From contig JALIDO010000003.1 of the NCBI GenBank assembly GCA_022865265.1, positions 1 to 34,868 of the forward strand: 34,868 nucleotides of DNA. Reading direction: 5' to 3'. Source of the DNA: Candidatus Nanohalarchaeota archaeon QJJ-5. GTDB lineage: Archaea; Nanohalarchaeota; Nanosalinia; Nanosalinales; Nanoanaerosalinaceae. Shown here piece after piece: positions 1-9,396 of the stretch (its first letter is position 1; each line of letters starts with the position of its first letter). The position numbers were made by a program, and so were the translations under genes. The notes under the pieces are model-generated. The model had not been told where the DNA came from and did no database searches. It saw only the letters and a list, made by a program, of their open reading frames with translations.

Positions 1-1
1 G

Positions 2-91
2 TCACAGCTATTGTTGATCGGACGGGCGGCGTTTGCAGGCTATGCAGCCATCATCGCACTTGTCATCGCACAGTGGTGGAGGCGTCTGTGA
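2..91 (+). CDS. C-terminal fragment of a membrane protein (truncated by window start)
   Basis: Open frame from the window edge, ...SQLLLIGRAAFAGYAAIIALVIAQWWRRL*, hydrophobic helix with basic end; stop overlaps next ATG (TGATG). Confidence 0.4.
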   Translation, partial: SQLLLIGRAAFAGYAAIIALVIAQWWRRL

Positions 92-426
92 TGGTGTTTC
101 GGATCGAGGCTATCTGGGCCGGGGTGATGGTGTGTCTGATGGTGGCGATTCTGTGGTACAACTATCGTGTTGTCCGGCTGTTCGATACTGATCCGAAACT
201 CGCTGCCACCCGTCTGTTTCTCGATGGTGATGCAGCCAGGGTCTTCAAGATCTTTGCCTTCGGGATCACCTGTTATGGGCTGACAGCGCTGGTCGGTGTG
301 GTTACGTTGTCGGTCGATCCGGATATATACCGTATCATCACGAAGATCGGGTCACTGCTTCTGTTCGGGTCCTGGGTCGTGTTCATGCGTACCTTGACAC
401 AGGTCATCGAGGTAGCAACGGAGTAA
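91..426 (+). CDS. Small integral membrane protein (~3-4 TM)
   Basis: ORF with hydrophobic segments; ATG at 91 overlaps upstream stop. Confidence 0.65.
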   Translation: MVFRIEAIWAGVMVCLMVAILWYNYRVVRLFDTDPKLAATRLFLDGDAARVFKIFAFGITCYGLTALVGVVTLSVDPDIYRIITKIGSLLLFGSWVVFMRTLTQVIEVATE

Positions 427-463
427 GGGCAGGTTGATAAATATCGCTTGTCCGTTGAGTGAC

Positions 464-1129
464 ATGACGGCGACAGTGATCATCACCGGTGCCGCATCTG
501 GTATCGGTCGTGCGACGGCTCAGTTATTCGCTGAGAACGGTTATACGGTCGGTATCATCGACAAACAGGAGGAACCGCGTGAAGGCGGCACACCGACGCA
601 TGAGCTGATCGAACAGGAGGGTGGTGATGCCTTTTTCATCGAAGCCAATGTCCGTCGTCGGGGCGAGGTAGATGAGGCCTTTGATGCGATCGAGGATCGT
701 ATCGAGGAGTTCGAGGTCTTGATCAATAATGCAGGGTTTGCTGAGACGGTCTCGATCGGTGATATGCGGGATCATCTCTGGCACAAGATCATGGAGGTCA
801 ATGTCGATGGTGTCTATTACTGCACCCAGGCGGCCTTATCAGGACTAGGAACAGATGGAGCTATCGTGAATATCTCGTCCCGTGTAGGGAAAGAGGGGGT
901 GGCTGATCTGTCTGCGTATGCTGCGGCCAAGCATGCTGTTCTCGGGTTCACTGAATCCATCAGTAAGGAGCTGGATGATATACGGGTGAATGCTGTTTGT
1001 CCTCGCAGGACCAAAACAGCCATGACCGGGTTCGAAGGTGATCCGCCTGAGAAGGTTGCTGAGACCATCTATGCGGTCAGTCAGGCAGACTATACTGGTC
1101 GAGCGATCGATGTCGGTGACGATGGATAA
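464..1129 (+). CDS. Short-chain dehydrogenase/reductase (SDR)
   Basis: N-terminal TGAASGIGRATA, NNAG, ISSRVG...YAAAKHA and VNAVCPRRTKTAMT motifs; ATG at 464 preferred over TTG at 434. Confidence 0.9.
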   Translation: MTATVIITGAASGIGRATAQLFAENGYTVGIIDKQEEPREGGTPTHELIEQEGGDAFFIEANVRRRGEVDEAFDAIEDRIEEFEVLINNAGFAETVSIGDMRDHLWHKIMEVNVDGVYYCTQAALSGLGTDGAIVNISSRVGKEGVADLSAYAAAKHAVLGFTESISKELDDIRVNAVCPRRTKTAMTGFEGDPPEKVAETIYAVSQADYTGRAIDVGDDG

Positions 1130-1131
1130 GT

Positions 1132-1140
1132 ACTTATAGC
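1132..1140 (+). promoter_or_regulatory. Putative TATA box for the 1162 ORF
   Basis: acttatagc about 22-30 nt upstream of ATG 1162; compatible with a leaderless transcript. Confidence 0.45.
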
Positions 1141-1161
1141 GGTCTCGAACTGTGTAAGTAT

Positions 1162-1491
1162 ATGACAACAGTCCCAACATCGGTACCGGTCATCCTGACA
1201 GTGGTCGGTCTTGGCTTTCTGATCTATGGCTTTTTTGTTGCCTTCCGGTTCAGGGAGACCCTCGGTACTGGTCGGCTCGCCGAGGCATGGGATAAACTAC
1301 TCGGGCTCATTGCATTGTTCATCTTCGGCTATATCGCGTATCTGGCACAGTTGATCAGTGGGGATCCACTGGTTGATCCGGAACTTATCACTGCAGGTAT
1401 CTTTGCGGCAGGTGCCATCTTCGTGGCGACTGTTGCCCGATTGAACTATCAGGTCTTTTCCGCTGTTGGTGGTGATGGTGATGGTGAGTGA
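1162..1491 (+). CDS. Small integral membrane protein (3 TM)
   Basis: ORF with three hydrophobic segments; similar size and layout to the 91-426 product. Confidence 0.65.
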   Translation: MTTVPTSVPVILTVVGLGFLIYGFFVAFRFRETLGTGRLAEAWDKLLGLIALFIFGYIAYLAQLISGDPLVDPELITAGIFAAGAIFVATVARLNYQVFSAVGGDGDGE

Positions 1492-1942
1492 CTGGACCCG
1501 GTGTCGGCTGGATGAACAGGGATTCATGGATGTCGAGGACAAAACAGTTGCACGCTGGCTCAAGTTCTCACCGTTGATGTGTGCTATCGGATTTGGTGCA
1601 GGAACATATCTCCAGAGCCCGCTTGTGCTGTATCTGATGGGATTGATGGCTGTTGCCGGTCTGACATTCCACAAGACGATCTTCGACTGGTTCTATGATG
1701 CTGTGATAGCCCGGGTCATCGATGGACCGCAGCTACCTGATCGTCCGGCACCAGCACGGTTCGCGTGTTTCATCGCAGTGATCTGGTCGGCCTTTACAGC
1801 GTCCGCGTTCCTTGTGGGCTATACAACTGCTGGGTATGTTCTCGGTGCAGGGCTCACATTTGCTGCTGGGCTGCTCGGGACTGTTAATTACTGTATCGCA
1901 TCGGTACTCTGGCGCAAACTCTATGGATGGCCGGATCGGTGA
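1481..1942 (+). CDS. Integral membrane protein, possibly DUF4395-like
   Basis: Hydrophobic 4-TM pattern, overlaps the preceding stop; family label is tentative. Confidence 0.6.
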   Translation: MVSDWTRCRLDEQGFMDVEDKTVARWLKFSPLMCAIGFGAGTYLQSPLVLYLMGLMAVAGLTFHKTIFDWFYDAVIARVIDGPQLPDRPAPARFACFIAVIWSAFTASAFLVGYTTAGYVLGAGLTFAAGLLGTVNYCIASVLWRKLYGWPDR

Positions 1943-1944
1943 TC

Positions 1945-2181
1945 ATGATGGGGGAAAAACAGGATGCACAACGGCTGCTCGATGCCTACAAGGAGGTGAT
2001 CGGGAATGCGGCCATCGGTATCGCCAAGCGCCACAGCACTGTAACGATCGAGGAGGGGGATGTTGTTGCTTTCGAGGGAGGGAAACAAGATATGCATACG
2101 TTCGTGGAAGCATATGAAGATATTCTCGGTGATGTTGCGACCCGGATCGCCAGGGATACGCTGTCCGATGAGTACTTCTAG
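1945..2181 (+). CDS. Small acidic protein with internal duplication
   Basis: Two 27-aa units GEKQDAQRLLDAYKEVIGNAAIGIAKR / GGKQDMHTFVEAYEDILGDVATRIARD. Confidence 0.6.
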   Translation: MMGEKQDAQRLLDAYKEVIGNAAIGIAKRHSTVTIEEGDVVAFEGGKQDMHTFVEAYEDILGDVATRIARDTLSDEYF

Positions 2182-2888
2182 ATGAATCGTGGTGTTGTTT
2201 CGCGGTATTCTTCGAGGTCTGTCGTGTCCTCAAGCATTGTTTCGAGATGTTGTTCTTCCGAGACAGAAAGGCGATAATACACGTATACGAGCACAGGAAG
2301 CATCGCCAGTGTCAGGAGTGATGGCCAGTGGATGAACCAGCCGGCCACGATCATGATCAGGCCGAGGTACTGTGGATGTCGGGAGTACTGATAGATACCG
2401 TCGGTCACGAATGATTCATCGCTCCGATACAATGTGTACCAGCCGATCGCCACGATGAGACAGCCAAGCACGGTGATACCAAGACCGATGACTTTCCACG
2501 GTGTCATGGCAAAAGACTGGCCCAGCAGATCGAAACTGAGGATGACATCATGTGGATGGCTGCCTGTCGTGGTGGTCAGGGCAGCTGCTGAGAGATAGAT
2601 GCTCAAGGGCACGCCATACATCTCCACGAACATCGAGACCATGAATGCTGCATAGATCCCGAGTGAGGAGGTCTGCCAGTTGACTTGTCCTTTCAGGCCG
2701 ATCAGCAATGGTGCTGCAAACAACAGAAAGATACCGATGTTCAGGGCAACCAGATCCCACCGTCCCTGGATCACGAACTGTTCTGCCTGGCCGGAGATGA
2801 ACCACAGCGCATGTTCGAGGAATGATGGCAGGCTGATCAAGCTCACGAGGATGATGCTGCCTATCAGGAGTTGACGCCATCGACGCAT
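2178..2888 (-). CDS. Isoprenylcysteine/phospholipid methyltransferase-like membrane protein
   Basis: C-terminal YQYSRHPQYLGLIMIVAGWFI...EEQHLETML...LEEYRETTPRFI, typical ICMT/PEMT signature. Confidence 0.8.
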   Translation of the reverse strand: MRRWRQLLIGSIILVSLISLPSFLEHALWFISGQAEQFVIQGRWDLVALNIGIFLLFAAPLLIGLKGQVNWQTSSLGIYAAFMVSMFVEMYGVPLSIYLSAAALTTTTGSHPHDVILSFDLLGQSFAMTPWKVIGLGITVLGCLIVAIGWYTLYRSDESFVTDGIYQYSRHPQYLGLIMIVAGWFIHWPSLLTLAMLPVLVYVYYRLSVSEEQHLETMLEDTTDLEEYRETTPRFI

Positions 2889-2938
2889 ACAGACTCCATG
2901 GCAGCCAGGGCTTTAAGTCTGTCTCGGTCGGGCCTGTC

Positions 2939-2948
2939 TATTTAAAAG
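2939..2948 (+). promoter_or_regulatory. Putative TATA box for the UPF0182 gene
   Basis: tatttaaaag about 22-31 nt upstream of ATG 2971. Confidence 0.5.
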
Positions 2949-2970
2949 AATCGGTACCGATGTCTGCAGC

Positions 2971-5679
2971 ATGCGGCTCGCACGTCTGCGTCATCTGATC
3001 ATCGGGTTCCTCGTGTTTTTGTTTGCACTTCCGACGTTCGTGACCTTCTATACTGATTATCTCTGGTTCAGATCGCTTGGATTCGTTTCTGTCTTCATGA
3101 CGATCCTGACAACACGTATAGGGGTCTTTTCTGCTGTCTTTATCGGTGCAGGGATATTCATCTATGCGAACTATCGGTGGGCGGTCGATAATACCGGCGG
3201 GGACCGATCGATGCTTGCGACCGGTGGGATCGTCCTGTTGTCCGGTATCCTTGCAGGGATCGCATCTGGCTACTGGGAGACGGTCTTGCGGTTCTTCAAT
3301 CAGGTTCCCTTTGGTCTGTCTGAACCATTGACAGGTCTCGATGCAGCGTTTTTCGTCTATACACTACCATTTGCCAGTCTCGTATTGAATGTGGCATCGG
3401 TGATGGTCTTGTTCGCTGCTGGGATCGTTGCCTGGACCTATGTTTCGAAATGGGGCTTACAGGAGTACAATGATGTGATGGAGACATTTATGGGTATGCA
3501 GGATGTCTCCGGAACCGAACTTGATATTTTCAATGTAATTGAACATCTCAGGACCGATGCACGTCGTCACATTATGGCATTGATGGGTGCTGGTGCGGTT
3601 CTGACCGGTGGCTGGCTTGTCTTCATGCGATATGGGTTGTTCCTATCACAGCAGGGAGCGGTCTTCGGTGTCGGGTATACACGATCATTGGTCACGATGC
3701 CGCTGTACACGATCCTTGCAGCAGGATGTCTGCTTGTTGCAGTAGCGGCAGTCACGTCTTTGTTCCTGAACACTGAGCGATTGACACTTGGTGTAGCAGG
3801 ACTGACAGTTGTCGTGGCCGTGGCTGGATTCGCTGGTGCGGCGGGGGTGCAGACCTTTGTCGTTGAACCGGATGAGTTCAACAAAGAACGGCCGTATCTG
3901 GAGAATCAGATCGATATGACACGGAAGGGCTTCGGGCTCGATCGGATCGAGTCACAATCGTTCACACCGTCTCCGAACCTGACACGGGAACAGATCGAGA
4001 ACAATCCAGGTACGATGGAGAATATCCGTCTGTGGGATTACCGGCCATTGCGCCAGACATACAATGAGATGCAGATCTTCAGGACCTACTATCAGTTCAA
4101 TGATGTCGATATCGATCGGTACGAGGTCGATGGACAGGAGAAACAGGTGATGCTGTCTGCTCGAGAGATCGATATGGCCTCGCTGCCTGAGCAATCTCGT
4201 TCATGGGTGAATCGTCACCTGGTCTATACGCATGGGTTCGGGATCGCGATGTCGCCGGTCGATAAGGTCTCAGAGGAGGGGTTTCCTGAATACTATGTGA
4301 AAAACATCCCACCATCATCGTCGATCGATCTCAATGTGACCCAGCCACGGATCTACTATGGTGAGAGCACACATCAGTACGCGATCACGAACACGGGCAC
4401 ACGGGAACTCGATTATCCAAGCGGGGATAACAATGTCTATACACGGTATGCTGGTGATGGGGGTGTCCAGCTCGATTCGATGCTGAAACGGCTGGCGTTT
4501 GCATGGCGATTCGGTGATCTCCAGATCCTGTTCTCCGGGTCGATCGAGGAACAGAGCCGGCTCCAGTTCAAACGAACTATCCAAGAGCGTGTCCGAGCGG
4601 TGACGCCGTTTCTGACGTTCGATGATGATCCATACATCACCGTGACCGATGATGGGCTCAAATGGGTCTATGATGCTTACACGAGCACCGATCAGTTCCC
4701 ATATGCTGACAAACAGCGGTTCAAAGGAAAGGATATCAACTATGTCAGGAATGCTGTCAAGGTTGTGGTCGATGCCTACAGTGGTGATATGACATACTAT
4801 ATCGCTGATGAGAATGATTCGATGGTCCAGACATACGAGGAGATGTTCCCTGTTCTGTTCGAACCGATGGAAGAGATGCCTGCTGATCTGCAGGATAATA
4901 TCCGGTATCCAGAGGATCTGTTCACTGCCCAGACACGGGCACATTTCGACTATCATATGACCAATCCGAAAGTGTTTTACAACAGGGAGGATCAGTGGCG
5001 GGCCCCGATGGAGACCTTGCGTGGCTCTCGATCAGAGATCGAGCCCTATTATGTCATGATGAGTCTGCCGGACAGCAACAGGACCGAGTTCATGATGATC
5101 CAGCCGTTCATCCCGGAGGAACGAGAGAACCTGATCGGATGGATCGGAGCGCGGTCTGATCCGCCGAACTACGGGACGATGAAGGCCTACACCTTCCCGA
5201 AGCAGGAGCTTGTCTTCGGGCCGGCACAGGTCGATGCCCGTATCGATCAGGATACAGAAATCTCCCAGCGGATGACGCTGTGGTCTCAGCAGGGATCATC
5301 AGTCTTCCGTGGTAATCTTCTCGCGATTCCGCTGGATGATACGCTGTTGTACGTCGAGCCATTGTATCTCGTTTCGGGTGGTTCAGGTGCTGTGCCACAG
5401 CTCCGTCGTGTGATCGTGGCACATAATGATCGTCTGACAATGCAGCCAACACTCGATAATTCACTCGATGTCCTGTTCGGTGATGCTGCAGCAGAAGGAC
5501 CGGTGGTTGTCTCACCTGGTGCTCTCGAGGAGGCTCGGAGTGTCTACAATGACGCCCAGACTGCTCTTCAGAATGGTGATTTTGCCACGTATGCTGAACG
5601 GATCGAGGAGCTGGGATCGTTGCTGAACCAGGAGGATTCAGCAGGGTCCACGATCAACCAGACCATGCCGATGAACTAG
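2971..5679 (+). CDS. UPF0182 family large membrane protein
   Basis: 902 aa; N-terminal multi-TM region with YTDYLWFRSLGF, long soluble C-terminal domain typical of UPF0182/COG1615. Confidence 0.9.
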   Translation: MRLARLRHLIIGFLVFLFALPTFVTFYTDYLWFRSLGFVSVFMTILTTRIGVFSAVFIGAGIFIYANYRWAVDNTGGDRSMLATGGIVLLSGILAGIASGYWETVLRFFNQVPFGLSEPLTGLDAAFFVYTLPFASLVLNVASVMVLFAAGIVAWTYVSKWGLQEYNDVMETFMGMQDVSGTELDIFNVIEHLRTDARRHIMALMGAGAVLTGGWLVFMRYGLFLSQQGAVFGVGYTRSLVTMPLYTILAAGCLLVAVAAVTSLFLNTERLTLGVAGLTVVVAVAGFAGAAGVQTFVVEPDEFNKERPYLENQIDMTRKGFGLDRIESQSFTPSPNLTREQIENNPGTMENIRLWDYRPLRQTYNEMQIFRTYYQFNDVDIDRYEVDGQEKQVMLSAREIDMASLPEQSRSWVNRHLVYTHGFGIAMSPVDKVSEEGFPEYYVKNIPPSSSIDLNVTQPRIYYGESTHQYAITNTGTRELDYPSGDNNVYTRYAGDGGVQLDSMLKRLAFAWRFGDLQILFSGSIEEQSRLQFKRTIQERVRAVTPFLTFDDDPYITVTDDGLKWVYDAYTSTDQFPYADKQRFKGKDINYVRNAVKVVVDAYSGDMTYYIADENDSMVQTYEEMFPVLFEPMEEMPADLQDNIRYPEDLFTAQTRAHFDYHMTNPKVFYNREDQWRAPMETLRGSRSEIEPYYVMMSLPDSNRTEFMMIQPFIPEERENLIGWIGARSDPPNYGTMKAYTFPKQELVFGPAQVDARIDQDTEISQRMTLWSQQGSSVFRGNLLAIPLDDTLLYVEPLYLVSGGSGAVPQLRRVIVAHNDRLTMQPTLDNSLDVLFGDAAAEGPVVVSPGALEEARSVYNDAQTALQNGDFATYAERIEELGSLLNQEDSAGSTINQTMPMN

Positions 5680-6377
5680 ATATCGAGTGGATCAAATGGT
5701 TCGTTGTCGTCTGTGGCGGTCTCATCACCAAGGCTCCAGGCCGCCATCATCTCATAGTCACTGACCTCCTCATTCGCTTCGAGCCACTGGCCGATTGTCT
5801 CTGCGGTGCTCCCGTATTCGATGATGTCATCGACGATCAGGACCGAACTATCATCTGGTTCGAATCGGTCCTCCATGCCTGGGCTGAGGGTGACTGCATC
5901 ATCGCCACGGTCTTTTGAATACCGGATCAGGACCGGTTCAGCATCGAGATGCTGGTCGGCGGCATACAATGGTGCCATGCCGCCAGCGAATGGTGCAACC
6001 ACATAATCGAAGGTGTCGGGGGCATATTCCTCGGCGACAGCGTCACCGAGGGCAGTCACTCGATCGCTTTTCGGTGACAGTGAGATGCCTGGGTGTGTGG
6101 TCTCGACGTCATCGAGGCGGTCACGCCATTCATCCGTATCTTCTGTCAGTGTGTCGCCGTTGTGGTATGCTTCAAGATGGGGTGCTGCGAATTCTTCCAT
6201 CACTGCCTGTGCATCAGCGTCATCATCGTCCTGATAGGCCTGCTCATAGGCTGTGATGGCGATGCCGACGGCGACTTCGGTCTTCCAGTCCATCGGATCA
6301 AGTTCATCATAGAGGTCGAACTGGGTTTCGATACTGGTATCGTATCGTTCCGACCGAGATAGTGATGATCGAGCCAT
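5676..6377 (-). CDS. Phosphoribosyltransferase-like protein
   Basis: PRPP-loop-like VLIVDDIIEYGSTAET; PVLIRYSKDR; acidic N-terminal extension. Confidence 0.75.
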   Translation of the reverse strand: MARSSLSRSERYDTSIETQFDLYDELDPMDWKTEVAVGIAITAYEQAYQDDDDADAQAVMEEFAAPHLEAYHNGDTLTEDTDEWRDRLDDVETTHPGISLSPKSDRVTALGDAVAEEYAPDTFDYVVAPFAGGMAPLYAADQHLDAEPVLIRYSKDRGDDAVTLSPGMEDRFEPDDSSVLIVDDIIEYGSTAETIGQWLEANEEVSDYEMMAAWSLGDETATDDNEPFDPLDI

Positions 6378-6396
6378 CACGTTCCTATTGACGATG

Positions 6397-6414
6397 ACAA
6401 CATAAATAAGTTGT
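6397..6414 (-). promoter_or_regulatory. Putative TATA box embedded in an 18-bp dyad upstream of the PRTase gene
   Basis: acaac-ataaataa-gttgt; the minus-strand TATA core ttatttat lies about 25-32 nt upstream of ATG 6377. Confidence 0.5.
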
Positions 6415-6435
6415 TGTTATTGAAGAGTGGCTACA

Positions 6436-7218
6436 TCATGTGGTCTCATCGAACTGGCGTTGTACCCGATACAGCCATTCATCAGTGCCATACTTGTCCT
6501 TGACACGTTGTTCTGCATTCTTGATGGTCGCTTGTGAGAGGCTATCTTCCTGCAATGGTGTCTGTTCACTGAACCGGGAGATCATCTGTTCGAGGACCTC
6601 GTCCCGGCTCAGATCGGTGTTCTCGGAGATAGGGGCCACACGTTTCGCTGCGCTTTTGATTGCCTTATCGGAGATTTTTTCTTTCCCGATCTTCAGGACC
6701 TGTAGCATGGTCTTGATATCGATATCATAGGCCATCATGGTGTGATGAAGCACGACACCATCACGACGGGCCTGTGCAGAGCCACCAATCTTGCGTCCAT
6801 TCGTGATGATATCATTGACTGGTTTGTGTTCGGCATCGATCCCGATATCGGTGAGCGCCTGGACGGACCACTGTTCCAGTTCCCGATATGATCCGAGGAT
6901 ATCATTGCTTTCGAGCATATCTTCGGGCAGTGTCAATGAGTAGGTGATGACGTTTTTGGGTTCGGTGAACATCGCGCCACCACCGGTCATCCGTCTGACG
7001 ATCTCGATGTTGTTTTTCTTAGCCATGGGTTCGAAGACTTCATCTTTGAGTGCCTGGAACCGACCGATCACGACTGCAGGTGTTGGCCACTCCCAGATGC
7101 GCAGTGTGGGTCGTGTCTCACCGCTGGCAAGCCGGTCGGTCAGTTCTTCATCCAGGGCCATATGCATTGCCGGAGAGTAGGTCTCCTGTACGAGACGCCA
7201 TTCACGGTCACTGTTCAT
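6436..7218 (-). CDS. lplA: Lipoate-protein ligase A, catalytic subunit
   Basis: RRMTGGGAMF, PVNDIITNGRKIGGSAQARRDGVVLHHTMM motifs. Confidence 0.92.
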   Translation of the reverse strand: MNSDREWRLVQETYSPAMHMALDEELTDRLASGETRPTLRIWEWPTPAVVIGRFQALKDEVFEPMAKKNNIEIVRRMTGGGAMFTEPKNVITYSLTLPEDMLESNDILGSYRELEQWSVQALTDIGIDAEHKPVNDIITNGRKIGGSAQARRDGVVLHHTMMAYDIDIKTMLQVLKIGKEKISDKAIKSAAKRVAPISENTDLSRDEVLEQMISRFSEQTPLQEDSLSQATIKNAEQRVKDKYGTDEWLYRVQRQFDETT

Positions 7219-7504
7219 CGGTATCCGCCTCCAGGGCCTGTTTCACAACAGCTGTTACATCGGATGGCCTGAACCCGACGAGTTTCGTATTGGTATCGAG
7301 ATTGTCTTTGATGGTCTGGGTCATGGTCTGTTCATCCATATCGGTCTTGCATCCTTCCAGTGCTGTCGTGATATCGTCCAATGCTGTTTCAGGATAGATG
7401 AAAAAATCACCATGTAGGCTCACGGCGGTGATTTCTCCGTTCGCAGCCACATCGGCACGGAGTAGTTTCCCGTCAGGAACCTTGTACTCGGCGGTCTTGG
7501 TCAT
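7208..7504 (-). CDS. Lipoate-protein ligase C-terminal-domain subunit (LplA-CTD/LplB type)
   Basis: 98 aa, overlaps lplA start; EYKVPDGKLLRADVAANGEITAVSLHGDFFIYPE pattern. Confidence 0.8.
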   Translation of the reverse strand: MTKTAEYKVPDGKLLRADVAANGEITAVSLHGDFFIYPETALDDITTALEGCKTDMDEQTMTQTIKDNLDTNTKLVGFRPSDVTAVVKQALEADTDEQ

Positions 7505-7702
7505 ACCATAATGACTGATGCAGGACTAGATAAAGGTGTGGGCTCATCGACAATCGAGACCGATCAGTGCTTTTGTATGTACTGATAATCAACCGTGTTC
7601 GTGTGGTGGTCTATCGATCGTGATGATCTGGTTACCAGTACCATATGGCATGATTGGTAGGTGTGGGACAGTCATTAGAAGCTTTGTCTATAAAGAGATG
7701 AT

Positions 7703-8323
7703 ATGACAGACAATCGCGAACCGGTGACCGATGATCTGCCGGACAGTCCGATGCATACCATCGGAACAGACCATATAACGATTTGGGGAAGTAATACCGA
7801 GGACACGATCGAATTCTACCGAGATACACTCGGGATGCCACTGGTCCTCCGTCAGCCAAACCTCGATGATCCTGATCAGACCCACCTGTTTTTCGACACG
7901 GGTGATGGAACGATCCTGACCGTGTTCGTGAATGATGATCGGCCATCACATCAGGGGCCCCAGCGCGGACAAGTGGGAAGTGTGCATCATCTCGCGTTCA
8001 CGATCGATCCAGATCGGTTCGAAGCGGTCATGGAGGCACTTGAGGAGAAAGGTAGACATTACAACATGTTCGATCGTGGGATCTTCCACTCACTGTATAC
8101 CAGTGACCACAATGGGCTCGTGATCGAGCTTGCTGCTGATAAATACGATATACCGGATGAGCGCCGAGGCGAGGTCATGGCCACGGTCCAGCGTATCCGG
8201 GAAGAGGCTGGTGCCGACTATGCCAAAGATGAGCATATGCAAGCAGCATTGGATAAACTTGGTATCGATGCCGAAAAGCATGATCTTCCTGCGGCAGATT
8301 CTGGTGTCGGTGAGCTTGAATGA
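7703..8323 (+). CDS. VOC (glyoxalase/dioxygenase superfamily) protein
   Basis: DHITIWGSNTEDTIEFYRDTLGMPLVLRQ...HHLAFTIDPDRFEAVMEALEEKG...LVIELAAD. Confidence 0.88.
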   Translation: MTDNREPVTDDLPDSPMHTIGTDHITIWGSNTEDTIEFYRDTLGMPLVLRQPNLDDPDQTHLFFDTGDGTILTVFVNDDRPSHQGPQRGQVGSVHHLAFTIDPDRFEAVMEALEEKGRHYNMFDRGIFHSLYTSDHNGLVIELAADKYDIPDERRGEVMATVQRIREEAGADYAKDEHMQAALDKLGIDAEKHDLPAADSGVGELE

Positions 8324-8964
8324 CGGATTATAAGCATGCGAACAGTCCGATCATCAGAGATGAGATCGGTGATCCGGACAAGGCGATCATCCTGTTACAT
8401 GGACGTGGAGCGACTGCCCGGGGAATGTATGATCTGGCTGCGGCTGTTGCCGATGATGCTGTTGTTCTTGCACCACAGGCCGTCAACCGGACATGGTATC
8501 CAGAATCGTTCATGGAGCCGATCGAGGCCAACCAGCCATGGCTGGATGGATCGCTCCAGAAGGTCGATGACTGTCTCACGATGGCGAGTAATGCTGGCTT
8601 CGAGCCAGATGAGGTCTCTGTGCTTGGTTTCTCACAGGGAGCCTGTCTGGCCACAGAGTGGGCTGCACAGAATGATCCTGGAATCCATCTTGTTGCCGGG
8701 CTCAGTGGCGGACTCATCGGAGCGGAGATCGATCGATCCCGCTATGCGTCTTCGTTCGATGATCTGGCGGTGTTTCTCGGTTGTTCGGACACTGATCCAC
8801 ATATACCCGTCGAGCGTGTCCATGGAACAGCCGCGGTCTTCGAGGAGGGTGGTGTCGATGTCGAGACTCGTATCTATGAGGGGATGGGTCACACGATCAA
8901 CGATGATGAACGACAGTTCCTCCGGACCCTGTTCACTGGTGAGGAACCTGCCTCTGTTTTTTAA
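8320..8964 (+). CDS. Carboxylesterase/phospholipase-type alpha/beta hydrolase
   Basis: LHGRGATARGMYDLA, LGFSQGACLATEWA nucleophile elbow, GMGHTIND; 4-nt overlap with upstream gene. Confidence 0.9.
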   Translation: MTDYKHANSPIIRDEIGDPDKAIILLHGRGATARGMYDLAAAVADDAVVLAPQAVNRTWYPESFMEPIEANQPWLDGSLQKVDDCLTMASNAGFEPDEVSVLGFSQGACLATEWAAQNDPGIHLVAGLSGGLIGAEIDRSRYASSFDDLAVFLGCSDTDPHIPVERVHGTAAVFEEGGVDVETRIYEGMGHTINDDERQFLRTLFTGEEPASVF

Positions 8965-8988
8965 TAGCACCATCGACCACTATCAAGT

Positions 8989-9396
8989 ATGAGCGAAGAT
9001 GAGTTACCATCGTCAGAGGAGGAATGGCGAGAAGAACTCTCTGATGATGCCTATCGTGTTCTTCGAGAAGCTGGTACGGAACCGGCATTCAGTAGTGATA
9101 TGATCGATGAGGACCGAGATGGTGTGTTCCACTGTGCAGGGTGTGGGGCTGAGCTGTTCGATAGTGAGACCAAATTCGAGTCCGGTACCGGCTGGCCGAG
9201 TTTCTGGGATGTGCGTGATGAGGATACTGTAGCATTGCATGAAGATACGAAACTTGGACGTACACGGATCGAGGTTCGCTGTGCACGCTGTGATGGACAT
9301 CTCGGACATGTCTTTGAGGACGGGCCTGACCCCACAGGGAAGCGATATTGTATCAATGCAGCAGCGCTTGAATTCGAACCGGATGAGGATGAATGA
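8989..9396 (+). CDS. msrB: Peptide-methionine (R)-S-oxide reductase
   Basis: CAGCGAELF, FESGTGWPSFWD, RCARCDGHLGHVFEDGP, GKRYCINAAALEF. Confidence 0.96.
   Translation: MSEDELPSSEEEWREELSDDAYRVLREAGTEPAFSSDMIDEDRDGVFHCAGCGAELFDSETKFESGTGWPSFWDVRDEDTVALHEDTKLGRTRIEVRCARCDGHLGHVFEDGPDPTGKRYCINAAALEFEPDEDE

Noticed and set aside
4315-4956. 213-aa minus-strand ORF inside the UPF0182 gene
   Set aside because: Antisense to a confidently identified gene; composition typical of a complement frame
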